64,000 bases of DNA. Source: DASZGL01 sp035938875. Its GTDB lineage: Bacteria > Chloroflexota > Dormibacteria > Aeolococcales > Aeolococcaceae. Shown in pieces: positions 34,515 to 43,310 of the stretch. The stretch covers positions 1-64,000 of the forward strand of contig DASZGL010000023.1 of assembly GCA_035938875.1 (NCBI GenBank), written 5' to 3'. The notes under the pieces were generated by a model. It saw nothing but the letters and a program-made list of their open reading frames with translations, made no database searches and had not been told where the DNA came from. Within the stretch, counting starts at the first letter, position 1, and each line of letters opens with the position of its first letter. The position numbers were made by a program, and so were the translations under genes.

Positions 34515-37445
34515 TTGCCCCACGACAGCATCGACATCCACGGCGCGCGCGAGCACAACCTCAAGTCCATCGACCTCAGCCTGCCCCGCGACAAGCTCAT
34601 CGTCATCACCGGGCTGTCGGGAAGCGGCAAGTCGAGCCTGGCCTTCGACACCATCTATGCCGAGGGTCAGCGTCGCTACGTCGAGTCACTGAGCGCATAC
34701 GCACGGCAGTTCCTCGGCCAGATGGAGAAGCCCGACGTCGACCACATCGACGGTCTCTCCCCGGCGATCTCCATCGACCAGAAGGGCACCAGCAAGAACC
34801 CGCGCTCGACGGTGGGCACGGTGACCGAGATCTATGACTACCTGCGCCTGCTGTACGCGCGCATTGGCCATCCCCACTGCCCCAACTGCGGACGCGAGAT
34901 CAGCAAACAGAGCATCGAGCAGATCGCCGACCAGGTGCTCACCCTGCCCGATGGCACGAGACTGATGATCACCGCGCCCATGGTGCAGGGACGCAAGGGC
35001 GAGCACCGCGACGTGTTCGACGAGGCGCGACGCGGCGGCTACGTGCGCGCTCGCGTCGATGGCGAGCTGCGCGACCTGTCCGACGCCATCGTCCTCGACA
35101 AGAAGTACAAGCACGACATCGAGATCGTCGTCGACAGGGTGGTCATCGGCCCCGACCTGCGCATGCGGCTCAGCGACTCGCTGGAGCAGGCGGCCAAGCT
35201 GGCCGGGGGGCTGATATTGATTGTTCCCGCCGACAAGCAGAAGGGACTCGAGGAGCAGCTCTACTCCCAGGACTACGCGTGCGTCTACTGCGGCATCAGC
35301 ATGGAGGAGCCGGCGCCGCGCAACTTCTCCTTCAATAGTCCTCACGGTGCCTGTGCAGCGTGCACGGGTCTGGGGCTGCGCATGGAGGTGGACGCCGACG
35401 CGGTGGTCCCCGACCCGTCGCTGAGCATCATGGGCGGGGCACTCAGCGGCTGGCTCAAGGGGCCGTCACAGCGCTGGCTGATGGACGTCGTCGAGGGGGT
35501 CGCGCGGAAGTTCAAGATCCCACTCGACGCGCCGTTCGAGGACCTGACCGCGCGCCAGCAGAAGTTGATCCTCTACGGGCTGCCTCGCGACGAGACGGTG
35601 CGCTTGCGCTACGTGAGCCACCGCGGCACGGTTCGCACCTTCGAAGCGCACTACGAGGGCGTCATCCCCAACCTGGAACGCCGCTACCGCGAGACCGACT
35701 CCGACTGGGTGAAGCAGGAGATCGAGCGGCTGATGATGCAGCGGCCCTGCCCCGAGTGCGGCGGGCGCAGGCTCAAGCCGGAGTTCCTCGCCGTCACCGT
35801 CGACGGCATGAGCATCGCCGACTTCTGCGCGCAGAGCGTCGTTGGGGCCCTCGCCCGGGTCGACACGCTGCGGCTCACCGACCGCGAGTCACTGATCGCC
35901 CGCCAGGTGCTCAAGGAGATCCGCGAGCGTCTCAGCTTCCTCCACGATGTCGGCCTCGACTACCTCACCATCGACCGAGCCGCCCAGACGCTGAGCGGCG
36001 GTGAGGCGCAGCGCATCCGTCTGGCCACGCAGATCGGCAGCAAGCTCATGGGCGTGCTCTACATCCTCGACGAGCCGTCGATCGGCCTGCATCAACGCGA
36101 CAACCGCAAGCTGATCGCAACCCTTTGCGCGCTGCGCGACATCGGCAACACCCTGATCGTCGTCGAACACGACGAGGAGACCATCCGCGCCGCCGACTAC
36201 GTGGTCGACATCGGGCCCGGCGCCGGTGAGGACGGCGGACGCGTCGTCGCCGCGGGCTCCCTCGACGACGTTCTGGCCACACCCGGCAGCATCACCGCCG
36301 CCTACCTCAACGGCGAACGGGCCATTCCCGTGCCACGGCGGCGTCGCGCCGGTCTCGGGACAGCGCTGACCGTCCGCGGCGCGCGGGAGAACAACCTCAA
36401 GAGCATCGACGTCAGCTTTCCGTTGGGAACCTTCACCTGCGTCGCCGGCGTCAGTGGCAGCGGCAAGAGCACGCTGGTCAACGACATCCTCTACCGGCGC
36501 CTCGCCCAGCACCTCTTCCGTGCCAAGGAGCGACCCGGCAAGCACAGCAAGCTCGAGGGGCTGGAGCACGTCGACAAGGTGATCAGCGTCGACCAGTCGC
36601 CGATCGGGAGAACGCCGCGGAGCAACCCGGCGACCTACGTCGGAGTCTTCACCTTCATCCGCGAGCTCTACGCCATGCTGCCCGAAGCGCGAGTCCGCGG
36701 CTACAAGCCGGGACGGTTCTCCTTCAATGTCACCGGCGGTCGCTGCGAGGCCTGCCAGGGTGACGGGATGATCAAGATCGAGATGCACTTCCTTCCCGAC
36801 ATCTACGTCGCCTGTGAGGTGTGCAAGGGCAGGCGCTACAACCGCGAGGCACTGGAGGTCAAGTTCCGCGGCAAGAGCATCGCCGACGTCCTCGACATGA
36901 CCGTCGACGAGGCGGCGATTCTGTTCGAGAACCAACCACGAATCGCCCGCAAGCTGCACACGCTGAAGGATGTCGGGCTCGGCTATATCCGCCTTGGTCA
37001 GCCGGCGACGCAGCTGAGCGGAGGAGAGGCGCAACGGGTCAAGCTGAGCACCGAGCTGAGCCGTCGCGACACCGGACGCACCGTGTACATCCTCGACGAG
37101 CCGACCACCGGCCTGCACTTCGCCGACGTGGAGAAGCTGCTCGGCGTGCTCCACCGGCTCGTCGACCAGGGCAACACCGTGATCGTCATCGAGCACAACC
37201 TCGATGTCATCAAGACCGCCGACCGCATCATCGATCTCGGCCCGGATGGTGGAGACCGCGGCGGCGAGGTGATCGCATCGGGTACGCCCGAGGACGTCGC
37301 CGAGCAGGAGAGCAGCGCGACCGGCGCCTACCTCCGTCCCCTGCTCAGCCGGCGCCGCGCCGCTCCGCCGCCGGCACCGCTGCTGGCGACCAAGCCCGCC
37401 GGCCGTGGCCGGTCCAGGCGGCAGCCGACCGCGGCGGCGGTCTGA
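34515..37445 (+). CDS. uvrA: UvrABC system protein A (excinuclease ATPase)
   Basis: A 976-aa damage-recognition ATPase of nucleotide excision repair. It has two ABC modules: Walker A GLSGSGKS (33-40) and GVSGSGKS (about 646), with signatures LSGGEAQRI (about 493) and LSGGEAQRV (about 834). Zinc modules are CVYCG...CAAC (from about 255) and CEAC...CEVC (from about 744). The C-terminal 30 residues are Arg/Pro/Ala-rich and beyond the usual end. TTG at 34515 is the only start giving the family N-terminus. uvrB and uvrC are not in the window; mfd is at 8.0 kb. Confidence 0.97.
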   Translation: MPHDSIDIHGAREHNLKSIDLSLPRDKLIVITGLSGSGKSSLAFDTIYAEGQRRYVESLSAYARQFLGQMEKPDVDHIDGLSPAISIDQKGTSKNPRSTVGTVTEIYDYLRLLYARIGHPHCPNCGREISKQSIEQIADQVLTLPDGTRLMITAPMVQGRKGEHRDVFDEARRGGYVRARVDGELRDLSDAIVLDKKYKHDIEIVVDRVVIGPDLRMRLSDSLEQAAKLAGGLILIVPADKQKGLEEQLYSQDYACVYCGISMEEPAPRNFSFNSPHGACAACTGLGLRMEVDADAVVPDPSLSIMGGALSGWLKGPSQRWLMDVVEGVARKFKIPLDAPFEDLTARQQKLILYGLPRDETVRLRYVSHRGTVRTFEAHYEGVIPNLERRYRETDSDWVKQEIERLMMQRPCPECGGRRLKPEFLAVTVDGMSIADFCAQSVVGALARVDTLRLTDRESLIARQVLKEIRERLSFLHDVGLDYLTIDRAAQTLSGGEAQRIRLATQIGSKLMGVLYILDEPSIGLHQRDNRKLIATLCALRDIGNTLIVVEHDEETIRAADYVVDIGPGAGEDGGRVVAAGSLDDVLATPGSITAAYLNGERAIPVPRRRRAGLGTALTVRGARENNLKSIDVSFPLGTFTCVAGVSGSGKSTLVNDILYRRLAQHLFRAKERPGKHSKLEGLEHVDKVISVDQSPIGRTPRSNPATYVGVFTFIRELYAMLPEARVRGYKPGRFSFNVTGGRCEACQGDGMIKIEMHFLPDIYVACEVCKGRRYNREALEVKFRGKSIADVLDMTVDEAAILFENQPRIARKLHTLKDVGLGYIRLGQPATQLSGGEAQRVKLSTELSRRDTGRTVYILDEPTTGLHFADVEKLLGVLHRLVDQGNTVIVIEHNLDVIKTADRIIDLGPDGGDRGGEVIASGTPEDVAEQESSATGAYLRPLLSRRRAAPPPAPLLATKPAGRGRSRRQPTAAAV

Positions 37446-37490
37446 CGCTCGACAGCCGAGCAGCGGCTCCGGTTTGCCGCGAAGGGGGCT

Positions 37491-37513
37491 GACCCCTCAT
37501 CATGGAGGGGGTC
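37491..37513 (+). terminator. Putative terminator hairpin after uvrA
   Basis: GACCCCTC (37491-37498) pairs with GAGGGGGTC (37505-37513) with one extra G and a 6-nt loop. It lies 46 nt past the uvrA stop codon. No U-tract follows. Confidence 0.4.
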
Positions 37514-37559
37514 TCATGGCGTCCGAAGGCGCCCCGTGCGTCCTCGCATCGAAGGGGTG

Positions 37560-37775
37560 ATGATGAACCTGACGCTGATTGCCGAGATCCTCGCCGGCGA
37601 AACCACGATCACGCCTGGCGGCGCTGTGGACAAGCTCACCGCCTGCGGCCTCGAGCCCTTCCTCTGGGAGAGGTGGGCTGTCGAGGTCCGGGACGGCACC
37701 GCGCCGCCGCCCGCTGTCGAGCTCCTCGGCAGCGCCCAGAACCCGGCCGATCTGGTCGAACCCGTCGCCCGATAG
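37560..37775 (+). CDS. Hypothetical protein (71 aa)
   Basis: A 71-aa protein I do not recognise. Two consecutive ATG codons (37560, 37563) follow GAAGGGG, a good ribosome binding site for either. The sequence (NLTLIAEILAGETTITPGGA, then GLEPFLWERWAVEVRDGT) has no membrane helix or metal motif. It follows uvrA and its hairpin, and a second unknown gene follows 92 nt later. Confidence 0.5.
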   Translation: MMNLTLIAEILAGETTITPGGAVDKLTACGLEPFLWERWAVEVRDGTAPPPAVELLGSAQNPADLVEPVAR

Positions 37776-37854
37776 CCGCTGGGCGGCCTGGGGCGTCTCA
37801 AGCCCGTGGCAGGGGGAGACCGCCAGATCGAAGCTTCGCGGGGATCGAGTGCGG

Positions 37855-37860
37855 TACCGT
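37855..37860 (+). promoter_or_regulatory. -10 box of the 37868 gene, probably leaderless
   Basis: TACCGT ends 7 nt before the ATG at 37868, and no ribosome binding site is present. Confidence 0.35.
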
Positions 37861-37867
37861 TTCGGCC

Positions 37868-38161
37868 ATGACTGCCGAGGGAGAGGAACGACGTACACGG
37901 CTGCGCCGTCTCGACGACTGTCTCAACATCCTCGAACAGGCCCACGAGCAAGACCTCACCATCGTCTCCGAGGCGCTCGCCGCGATGGTTGCCGCGCGGG
38001 TGCCGTCGATTCACGCCGGCATGACCATCGTCGACGCCATCGAGGAGGTCCTCCGCGAGCAGGAGCCGTACATGGTCCAGGTGCGTCCTGAGGTCGGCTC
38101 GCGCCGCGTGCGGCGGCGACGCGAGCCCTTCGACATCCGGCTGCTCCTCTCCAGGCGGTAG
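37868..38161 (+). CDS. Hypothetical protein (97 aa)
   Basis: A 97-aa charged protein of unknown family. An N-terminal helix (RRTRLRRLDDCLNILEQAHEQDL) precedes SEALAAMVAARVPSIHAGMT and DAIEEVLREQEPYM; the C-terminus is Arg-rich (SRRVRRRREPFDIRLLLSRR). No signal, membrane or metal motif is present. The ATG at 37868 has TACCGT 7 nt upstream, so I infer a leaderless transcript. It precedes the UPF0182 gene by 69 nt. Confidence 0.55.
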   Translation: MTAEGEERRTRLRRLDDCLNILEQAHEQDLTIVSEALAAMVAARVPSIHAGMTIVDAIEEVLREQEPYMVQVRPEVGSRRVRRRREPFDIRLLLSRR

Positions 38162-38214
38162 GCGCTCGGCGCCGCTCGGCGAGCGTCAGGGACGGGGGAG
38201 TCGCGTGGCGCCTG

Positions 38215-38220
38215 TACACT
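38215..38220 (+). promoter_or_regulatory. Putative -10 box of the UPF0182 gene
   Basis: TACACT ends 10 nt before the ATG at 38231, with no ribosome binding site between, so the leader would be about 3-4 nt. Confidence 0.35.
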
Positions 38221-38230
38221 CGCGCTGCCC

Positions 38231-41200
38231 ATGAGCGACTTCGGCTTCGACCCTGCCGATCTCTTCCGGCGCCGACCGCCAGGGCCGCCGCGGCGCGTCA
38301 TCCGTAGCGGACCGCGGCTGGGTCGGGGACGGCGCATCCTGCTCATCGTCGTCGCCGTCATCGTCGCCGTGCTGCTCGTCGCCTACTCGCTGATGGGGCT
38401 GCGCGTTCAGCTTCTCTTCCTCGACAACCTGGGCCACAGCAACGTCTTCTGGACTCCCCTGGTCACCCAGATCCTCCTCTTTGTCATCGGTCTGCTCATC
38501 ACCGGTGGATTGGTTGCGCTCAACATCGTCGGCTGGGTGCGCATCGCCGGCAATCTGGACCGAACCGGCCCGCAGGTGGCGTTGTGGTCGGGCATCGCGC
38601 TGGCGGCGTTCGCCGGGCTCATCGGCGGCGCCTACTTTGCGTCGCAGTGGCAGGGCGTGCTGCTCTTCCTGCACGGCCATTCCTTCGGACAGAGCGATCC
38701 GGTCTTCAACCAGGACTACTCGTTCTTCCTCTTCAACCTGCCCTTCTACGACATGCTCCAGGGGCTTGCCTGGGGCGGGGTCATCGTCGGTCTGCTGGTC
38801 ACCATCGGACTTGGCGCGCTGTGCCTCTTCATCGAGTACGCACCTGAGGATGTGCCCATCCCATTCAAGCCACCGCTGGGGCGCACGCCTCGCGATGGGC
38901 TCCGTCTGGCGGCGTTCCAGGGAGGGATCCTGCTCGTCGCCGTCTTCATCCTCGCCAGTCTGGGTTCGCATTTCGGCGTCTATCACCTCGCCACCTCGCA
39001 GCACACCAACTTCGTCGGTCTCGACGCGACACAGCGCGACGTGGTCAAGCCGATCCTCGGCATCCTCCAGTACATCGCCCTGGTGTTCGCCGTGGCGACC
39101 GCGGTGGTGATCGTCCGCAGGCGCAGGTCCGATGCCGTGGTCACCTCGATCACCCTTGGCGGACTCCTCGGCGGCTGGTTGTTGCTCGCCGGACTCCTCC
39201 AGGGCGTGCCCGCGGCCATCTACTCGGCGACCAAGGTCAACCCCAACGCCCAGACGCTGCAGATTCCGCCGATCAGCGACTACCTGACGACCAGCCGCTA
39301 CGCGTGGGCGCTCGAACAGGGCAGTGGCGGCAACGTCGACGTCACTCGATTCGGCAATCCCCCGGGGAGCCGGCCGTCGACTCCGACGGTCACCGACCTG
39401 ACCGCGGACCTGGGAACGCTGAAGAACACCCGCATCCAGGACTATCGCGTCCTGCCCGAGACGTTCGCCCAGATCGATCGCACGCGCAGCTACCAGACGT
39501 ACCCGAGCATCACCGTGGATCGCTACATGGGTCCGGACGGGACCGAAACCGAGGTGATGCTCGCCCCCAGGGAGATCGCCGAGGCCGACATTCCCTCCCA
39601 GGGATTCGTCAACAAGGCGTTCCAGTACACCCACGGGTACGGAATCACCGCGGCGTCGGTCAACCGCGTCGGCAACGAGGGTAAGCCGGATCTGCTTGCC
39701 GGCAACCAGCCCATGCGCCTCATCGCTCCCGACGCCCCGCCCGGGCTGATGGTGAGCGACCCTCGCGTCTACTGCGGGCTCAGCACCACGCAGCCGGTCG
39801 TGGTCAACACCAGCACTCCAGAATTCGACTACCTTGTCGGAAACAGCGAGGTCAGCAACCGCTACGGCAATGCCCCCGGCGGGCTTGCAGTGCCGGGTGG
39901 CTTCGATCGTCTGGCGCTGTCGCTCAACGCCTTCAGCGGGTTCGACCTGTTCCTCACGGGCTCGCTGCAGCCGGACAGCCGCATCCTCCTGCACCGCGAG
40001 ATCAAGGACCGGATCGCCCAGCTGGCGCCCTTCCTGCGCGTCGACGGCGACCCCTACCTGGTGGCCGACTCGCAGAGCGGGCACCTGGTCTGGATCGCGG
40101 ACGCCTACGTGGTCAGCGACCTCTTCCCCGAGTCGTATCGCCAGAGCGATGGGACGTCGTACATGCGCAACGCGGTCAAGGTGACCATCGACGCGCGCAC
40201 CTGTGAGACGACGCTCTACGCCGTGGATGTCAACGAGCCGCTGACCGCGACCTACAACGACATCTATCCCGGTCTGCTGACTCCGCTCGACAAAATCCCC
40301 GCGTCGCTCCGAGCCCACCTGCGCTACCCGGAGGACCTGTTCCAGGCGCAGGCACGCGTGTACACGGCGGCGCACATCGACCCCAAGAACGCCATCGCAC
40401 TGTTCAACGGCGGCGACCTCTACCGCATCGCCCAGGAGACCATCAGCGGCCAGACCAAGGACACCCAGGCGTACTACGTCGAGCTCACTCTGCCCGGCGA
40501 GTCGCAGCCCCACTTCGTGCTGCTGCAGACGCTCTCGCCCGCGCAGAGCAGCGGCGGGGGAGGGGCCAGCAACGTCATGACCGCGTTGCTGGTGGCGCGA
40601 TGCGACTACACCACCAACAACCATCCCAAGCTGGTCGAGATCCCGCTCAACTCCGGCGACAACATCCTCGGTCCCCTGCAGTTCGACAACAACCTCAACA
40701 CCGACAAGGACATCAGCAGCGAGATCACGCTGCTGGGCCAGAGCGGCTCCCAGGTGGTGCTGGGCAACGTCATCGTCCTGCCCTTCAACAACCGTTCCTT
40801 CCTCTACGTGAGGCCGCTGTACGTGCAGGCATCCAACGGCAGCTTCCCCCAGCTGCGCGAGGTGCTGGTGGGCACGCAGGATCACGTCGCCAAGGGACCG
40901 TCGCTGGCGGAGGCGTTGACGAGCCTGTTCGGTCAGCCCATCCCCGGTCTGGGCCAGACGGGACCGTCACCCGGCGTCTCGCCGTCGCCGGGGGCATCGC
41001 CGTCGCCGGGGGCGTCGCCGTCGCCGTCGCCGGGCGGGACCACGACCCTGTCACCCCAGGTGCTCAACCTGGTCCAGGACCTGCTCAAGCACGAGGCGGC
41101 GGCGCAGGTCGCCTTCCAGCAGGGCAACTCCGACACCTATGCCCGGGAGCAGGCGGCCATCCAGAAGGATGTCAACCAGCTGAAGGCGCTGCTCGGGCCC

Positions 41201-41269
41201 GACGTCAACCTCGTGCCGGGATCTTCGCCATCGCCGTCTCCCGCAGCGTCGCCCACACCCTCCCCGTAG
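38231..41269 (+). CDS. UPF0182 family membrane protein
   Basis: A 1012-aa integral membrane protein of UPF0182 (COG1615). About seven hydrophobic helices lie in the first 330 residues (ILLIVVAVIVAVLLVAYSLM, then ILLFVIGLLITGGLVALNIV and others). A large extracytoplasmic region follows with NNKSFL-like family segments such as YQTYPSITVDRYM, FVNKAFQYTHGYG and RLALSLNAFSGFD. The C-terminus has repeated SPSPGA units (about 916-940) and ends in a Ser/Pro-rich tail. UPF0182 proteins are widespread in Actinobacteria, Cyanobacteria and Chloroflexota; the function is unknown. Confidence 0.93.
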   Translation: MSDFGFDPADLFRRRPPGPPRRVIRSGPRLGRGRRILLIVVAVIVAVLLVAYSLMGLRVQLLFLDNLGHSNVFWTPLVTQILLFVIGLLITGGLVALNIVGWVRIAGNLDRTGPQVALWSGIALAAFAGLIGGAYFASQWQGVLLFLHGHSFGQSDPVFNQDYSFFLFNLPFYDMLQGLAWGGVIVGLLVTIGLGALCLFIEYAPEDVPIPFKPPLGRTPRDGLRLAAFQGGILLVAVFILASLGSHFGVYHLATSQHTNFVGLDATQRDVVKPILGILQYIALVFAVATAVVIVRRRRSDAVVTSITLGGLLGGWLLLAGLLQGVPAAIYSATKVNPNAQTLQIPPISDYLTTSRYAWALEQGSGGNVDVTRFGNPPGSRPSTPTVTDLTADLGTLKNTRIQDYRVLPETFAQIDRTRSYQTYPSITVDRYMGPDGTETEVMLAPREIAEADIPSQGFVNKAFQYTHGYGITAASVNRVGNEGKPDLLAGNQPMRLIAPDAPPGLMVSDPRVYCGLSTTQPVVVNTSTPEFDYLVGNSEVSNRYGNAPGGLAVPGGFDRLALSLNAFSGFDLFLTGSLQPDSRILLHREIKDRIAQLAPFLRVDGDPYLVADSQSGHLVWIADAYVVSDLFPESYRQSDGTSYMRNAVKVTIDARTCETTLYAVDVNEPLTATYNDIYPGLLTPLDKIPASLRAHLRYPEDLFQAQARVYTAAHIDPKNAIALFNGGDLYRIAQETISGQTKDTQAYYVELTLPGESQPHFVLLQTLSPAQSSGGGGASNVMTALLVARCDYTTNNHPKLVEIPLNSGDNILGPLQFDNNLNTDKDISSEITLLGQSGSQVVLGNVIVLPFNNRSFLYVRPLYVQASNGSFPQLREVLVGTQDHVAKGPSLAEALTSLFGQPIPGLGQTGPSPGVSPSPGASPSPGASPSPSPGGTTTLSPQVLNLVQDLLKHEAAAQVAFQQGNSDTYAREQAAIQKDVNQLKALLGPDVNLVPGSSPSPSPAASPTPSP

Positions 41270-41281
41270 GACGCGGCGCAG

Positions 41282-42223
41282 ATGAGCGCGGGCACGCTGA
41301 TCGCTCCGGGGATCCGCCAGATCGACACCCTGCTGGGCGGCTGGACGGAGATGACCGCCGGCTTCATCGTCGAGGGTCCCCAGCCTGCCCTGGTCGAGAC
41401 CGGCTCGCAGACCAGCGTCGCCGCGGTGAAGAACGCCCTCGCCGCCGCCGGGCTGGGACCCGACCAGCTGCGCTGGCTGGTGCTCACCCACATCCACCTC
41501 GACCACGCTGGTGGCATCGGCGACCTTGCCCAGGCGTTTCCCTCGGCGACCGTGGTGGTCCATGAGCGCGGTGCCCGCCACCTCGTCGACCCGACGCGGC
41601 TGGTCGACAGCGCCGAACGCGTCTACGGACCACTCCTCGACGGGCTCTATGGACGCATGCTCGCCGTCCCCGCGGAACGGGTGATCGCCGCGGCCGACGG
41701 GCACCGCATCGACATCGGCAACGGCCGCTGGCTGACCCTCGTCGACTCGCCGGGTCACGCGAAGCACCATCACGCCGTTTTCGACGAGCACACCGGCACC
41801 CTGCTGGTCGGCGACGCCGTGGGTGTCCGCCTGCCCGCGATGCCGGTGCTCCGGCCCGCGGTGCCGCCGCCCGACTTCGACCTGGAGCAGGCGGTGAGCA
41901 GCCTGCACCGCTTCGCCCAGCTGCGCCCCGAGCGCGTGGTGCTCACCCACTATGGAACCGTGCCCGACCCGTTGGCGACGCTCGCCGAGGCCGAGGAGTC
42001 ACTGCACCGCTGGGTCGAGGTCGCGCAGGGGGTCCTCGAGGCCTCGGCCGACGCCGGAGTCGACGACATCGCCTCAGCTCTCGCCGACACCTTTGCCGCA
42101 CCGCTGACAGAGCTCGACGAGTCGGTGCGCGAGAAGGTCGAGGTGCTCAACGGCTTCCACAGCAACGCGGCCGGGATCGCCCGCTACCTGAGCCAGCGGG
42201 CGCAGGTCAAGACGGCTTCGTGA
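41282..42223 (+). CDS. Metallo-beta-lactamase fold hydrolase
   Basis: A 313-aa MBL-fold protein with an intact metal site: THIHLDHAGG (HxHxDH), VDSPGHAKHH (third-motif His) and LLVGDAVG (bridging Asp), then LTHYG. The layout resembles glyoxalase II-like and lactonase-like hydrolases, and the helical C-terminal 75 residues lie outside the core fold. The ATG follows the UPF0182 stop by 12 nt and the stop codon overlaps the next gene's GTG, so the three are probably one transcript. Substrate unknown. Confidence 0.9.
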   Translation: MSAGTLIAPGIRQIDTLLGGWTEMTAGFIVEGPQPALVETGSQTSVAAVKNALAAAGLGPDQLRWLVLTHIHLDHAGGIGDLAQAFPSATVVVHERGARHLVDPTRLVDSAERVYGPLLDGLYGRMLAVPAERVIAAADGHRIDIGNGRWLTLVDSPGHAKHHHAVFDEHTGTLLVGDAVGVRLPAMPVLRPAVPPPDFDLEQAVSSLHRFAQLRPERVVLTHYGTVPDPLATLAEAEESLHRWVEVAQGVLEASADAGVDDIASALADTFAAPLTELDESVREKVEVLNGFHSNAAGIARYLSQRAQVKTAS

Positions 42224-43296
42224 GCGGAGCGGCTGCGCGGCGGCCCCCGCTCCTCGCCGCGGTGGTGCTCAGCGCCTGCGTCGGTCTGCTCGGCGGGGCC
42301 TCGGCCGCCTGGGCGCTGTACGAGCGGCTCGGCCCGGCCAGGGAGATCGTCTCCACGCCGGCGCAGAGTGGAACGGCGGGGTCGGCGGGGACCTTCGGCG
42401 ACGTGGCCGCCAAGGCAGCGCCGTCGATCGTCAAGATCGTCACCCAGCCGCAATCGCCGACCGACCTGGTGCAGGGCCCGCGGGGATTCGCCGTGGGCTT
42501 CGTCGCCTCGGCTGACGGGCTCGTCGTCACCAGCGCGCACGCGCTCACCGGCGCCACCCAGCTGCGCCTGGCGTTCAACGACGGGCACATCGTCGACGCA
42601 TCGGTCGCCGACAGCGATCCCGGGCACGGACTGGTGGTCCTCCGCCCCGCCGACTCGAGGGGTCTCACCCCGCTCACCTTCGCCGACTTCGAGGCCCACC
42701 CGACGCGCCCCGGCGACCTGGCCATCGTGGTCGGCTCGCCGCCGCTGGCGACGGTCAGCGTGAGCACCGGGACGGTGCGATCGGTGGGACGCAACGTGGT
42801 GATGAGCACCGGGCCCACCGTGGTCGTCGACGACGTCCTCACCGTCGACGCCACCGCGGATCCCGCAGACGACGGGGCGCCGCTGCTCGACGGTGCCGGC
42901 CAGGTCATCGGCGTCGTCGTGGCCAGCCCATCGGCAGGCCCACCGGGTCTGCTCACCCTCAGCGGGCGCGCCGCGGCGGGCATGGTCAACCGGCTCAGCC
43001 ACGGGGGCACCAGCCGAAGCTCCGGTTTCGGCGTCGACGCCGTCCCGATCGACGCGGCCACCGCAGCCGCGGCGGGGACGCGGCCCGGGGCGCTGATCCG
43101 CTCAGTGCTCCCCGGCGGCCCCGCCGACGCCGCGGGGCTGGTCGCCGGCGACGTCGTAATTCGCGTCCAGGGCACGGCCGTCGACGCCGACCACCCGCTC
43201 GACCCCGTCGTGCTCGGCCTGGCGTCGGGTCAGCGCGTCACCCTGTCGGTGGTTCGCGGCAACTCCGATTTCAACGTCGATCTGACGCTTGGGTGA
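42220..43296 (+). CDS. HtrA/DegP-like trypsin-fold protein with PDZ domain, catalytic residues lost
   Basis: A 358-aa exported or membrane-anchored protein: a signal anchor (LLAAVVLSACVGLLGGASAA), an S1C trypsin-like domain (about 60-260) and a PDZ domain (about 270-358, with VLPGGPADAAGLVAGDVVIRV). His107 of the catalytic triad remains (VVTSAHALTG). The Asp site reads GHGLVVL, with Gly137 instead of Asp. The Ser site, GNSGGPL in HtrA, reads ADDGAPL, with Asp218 instead of Ser. So it is very probably not a protease and may bind unfolded protein or partner domains. GTG at 42220 overlaps the MBL stop codon (GTGA). Confidence 0.85.
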   Translation: MSGAAARRPPLLAAVVLSACVGLLGGASAAWALYERLGPAREIVSTPAQSGTAGSAGTFGDVAAKAAPSIVKIVTQPQSPTDLVQGPRGFAVGFVASADGLVVTSAHALTGATQLRLAFNDGHIVDASVADSDPGHGLVVLRPADSRGLTPLTFADFEAHPTRPGDLAIVVGSPPLATVSVSTGTVRSVGRNVVMSTGPTVVVDDVLTVDATADPADDGAPLLDGAGQVIGVVVASPSAGPPGLLTLSGRAAAGMVNRLSHGGTSRSSGFGVDAVPIDAATAAAAGTRPGALIRSVLPGGPADAAGLVAGDVVIRVQGTAVDADHPLDPVVLGLASGQRVTLSVVRGNSDFNVDLTLG

Positions 43297-43310
43297 TTCC
43301 GGCTCAAGCG
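43286..43310. terminator. Possible two-way terminator between convergent genes
   Basis: CGCTTG (43286-43291) and CAAGCG (43305-43310) can pair across a 13-nt loop. The 7-nt gap between the two convergent stop codons lies inside the loop. The stem is short and has no U-tract. Confidence 0.25.

Noticed and set aside
38186..40885. Long minus-strand open frame (899 codons) opposite the UPF0182 gene
   Set aside because: The plus-strand frame has membrane helices and family segments, while the antisense product is a low-complexity charged sequence with no ribosome binding site.
40979..41038. Short tandem repeat (GCCGTCGCCGGGG-type units), considered as a CRISPR or VNTR
   Set aside because: It encodes in-frame SPSPGA repeats at the C-terminus of the UPF0182 protein, and there are no spacers.
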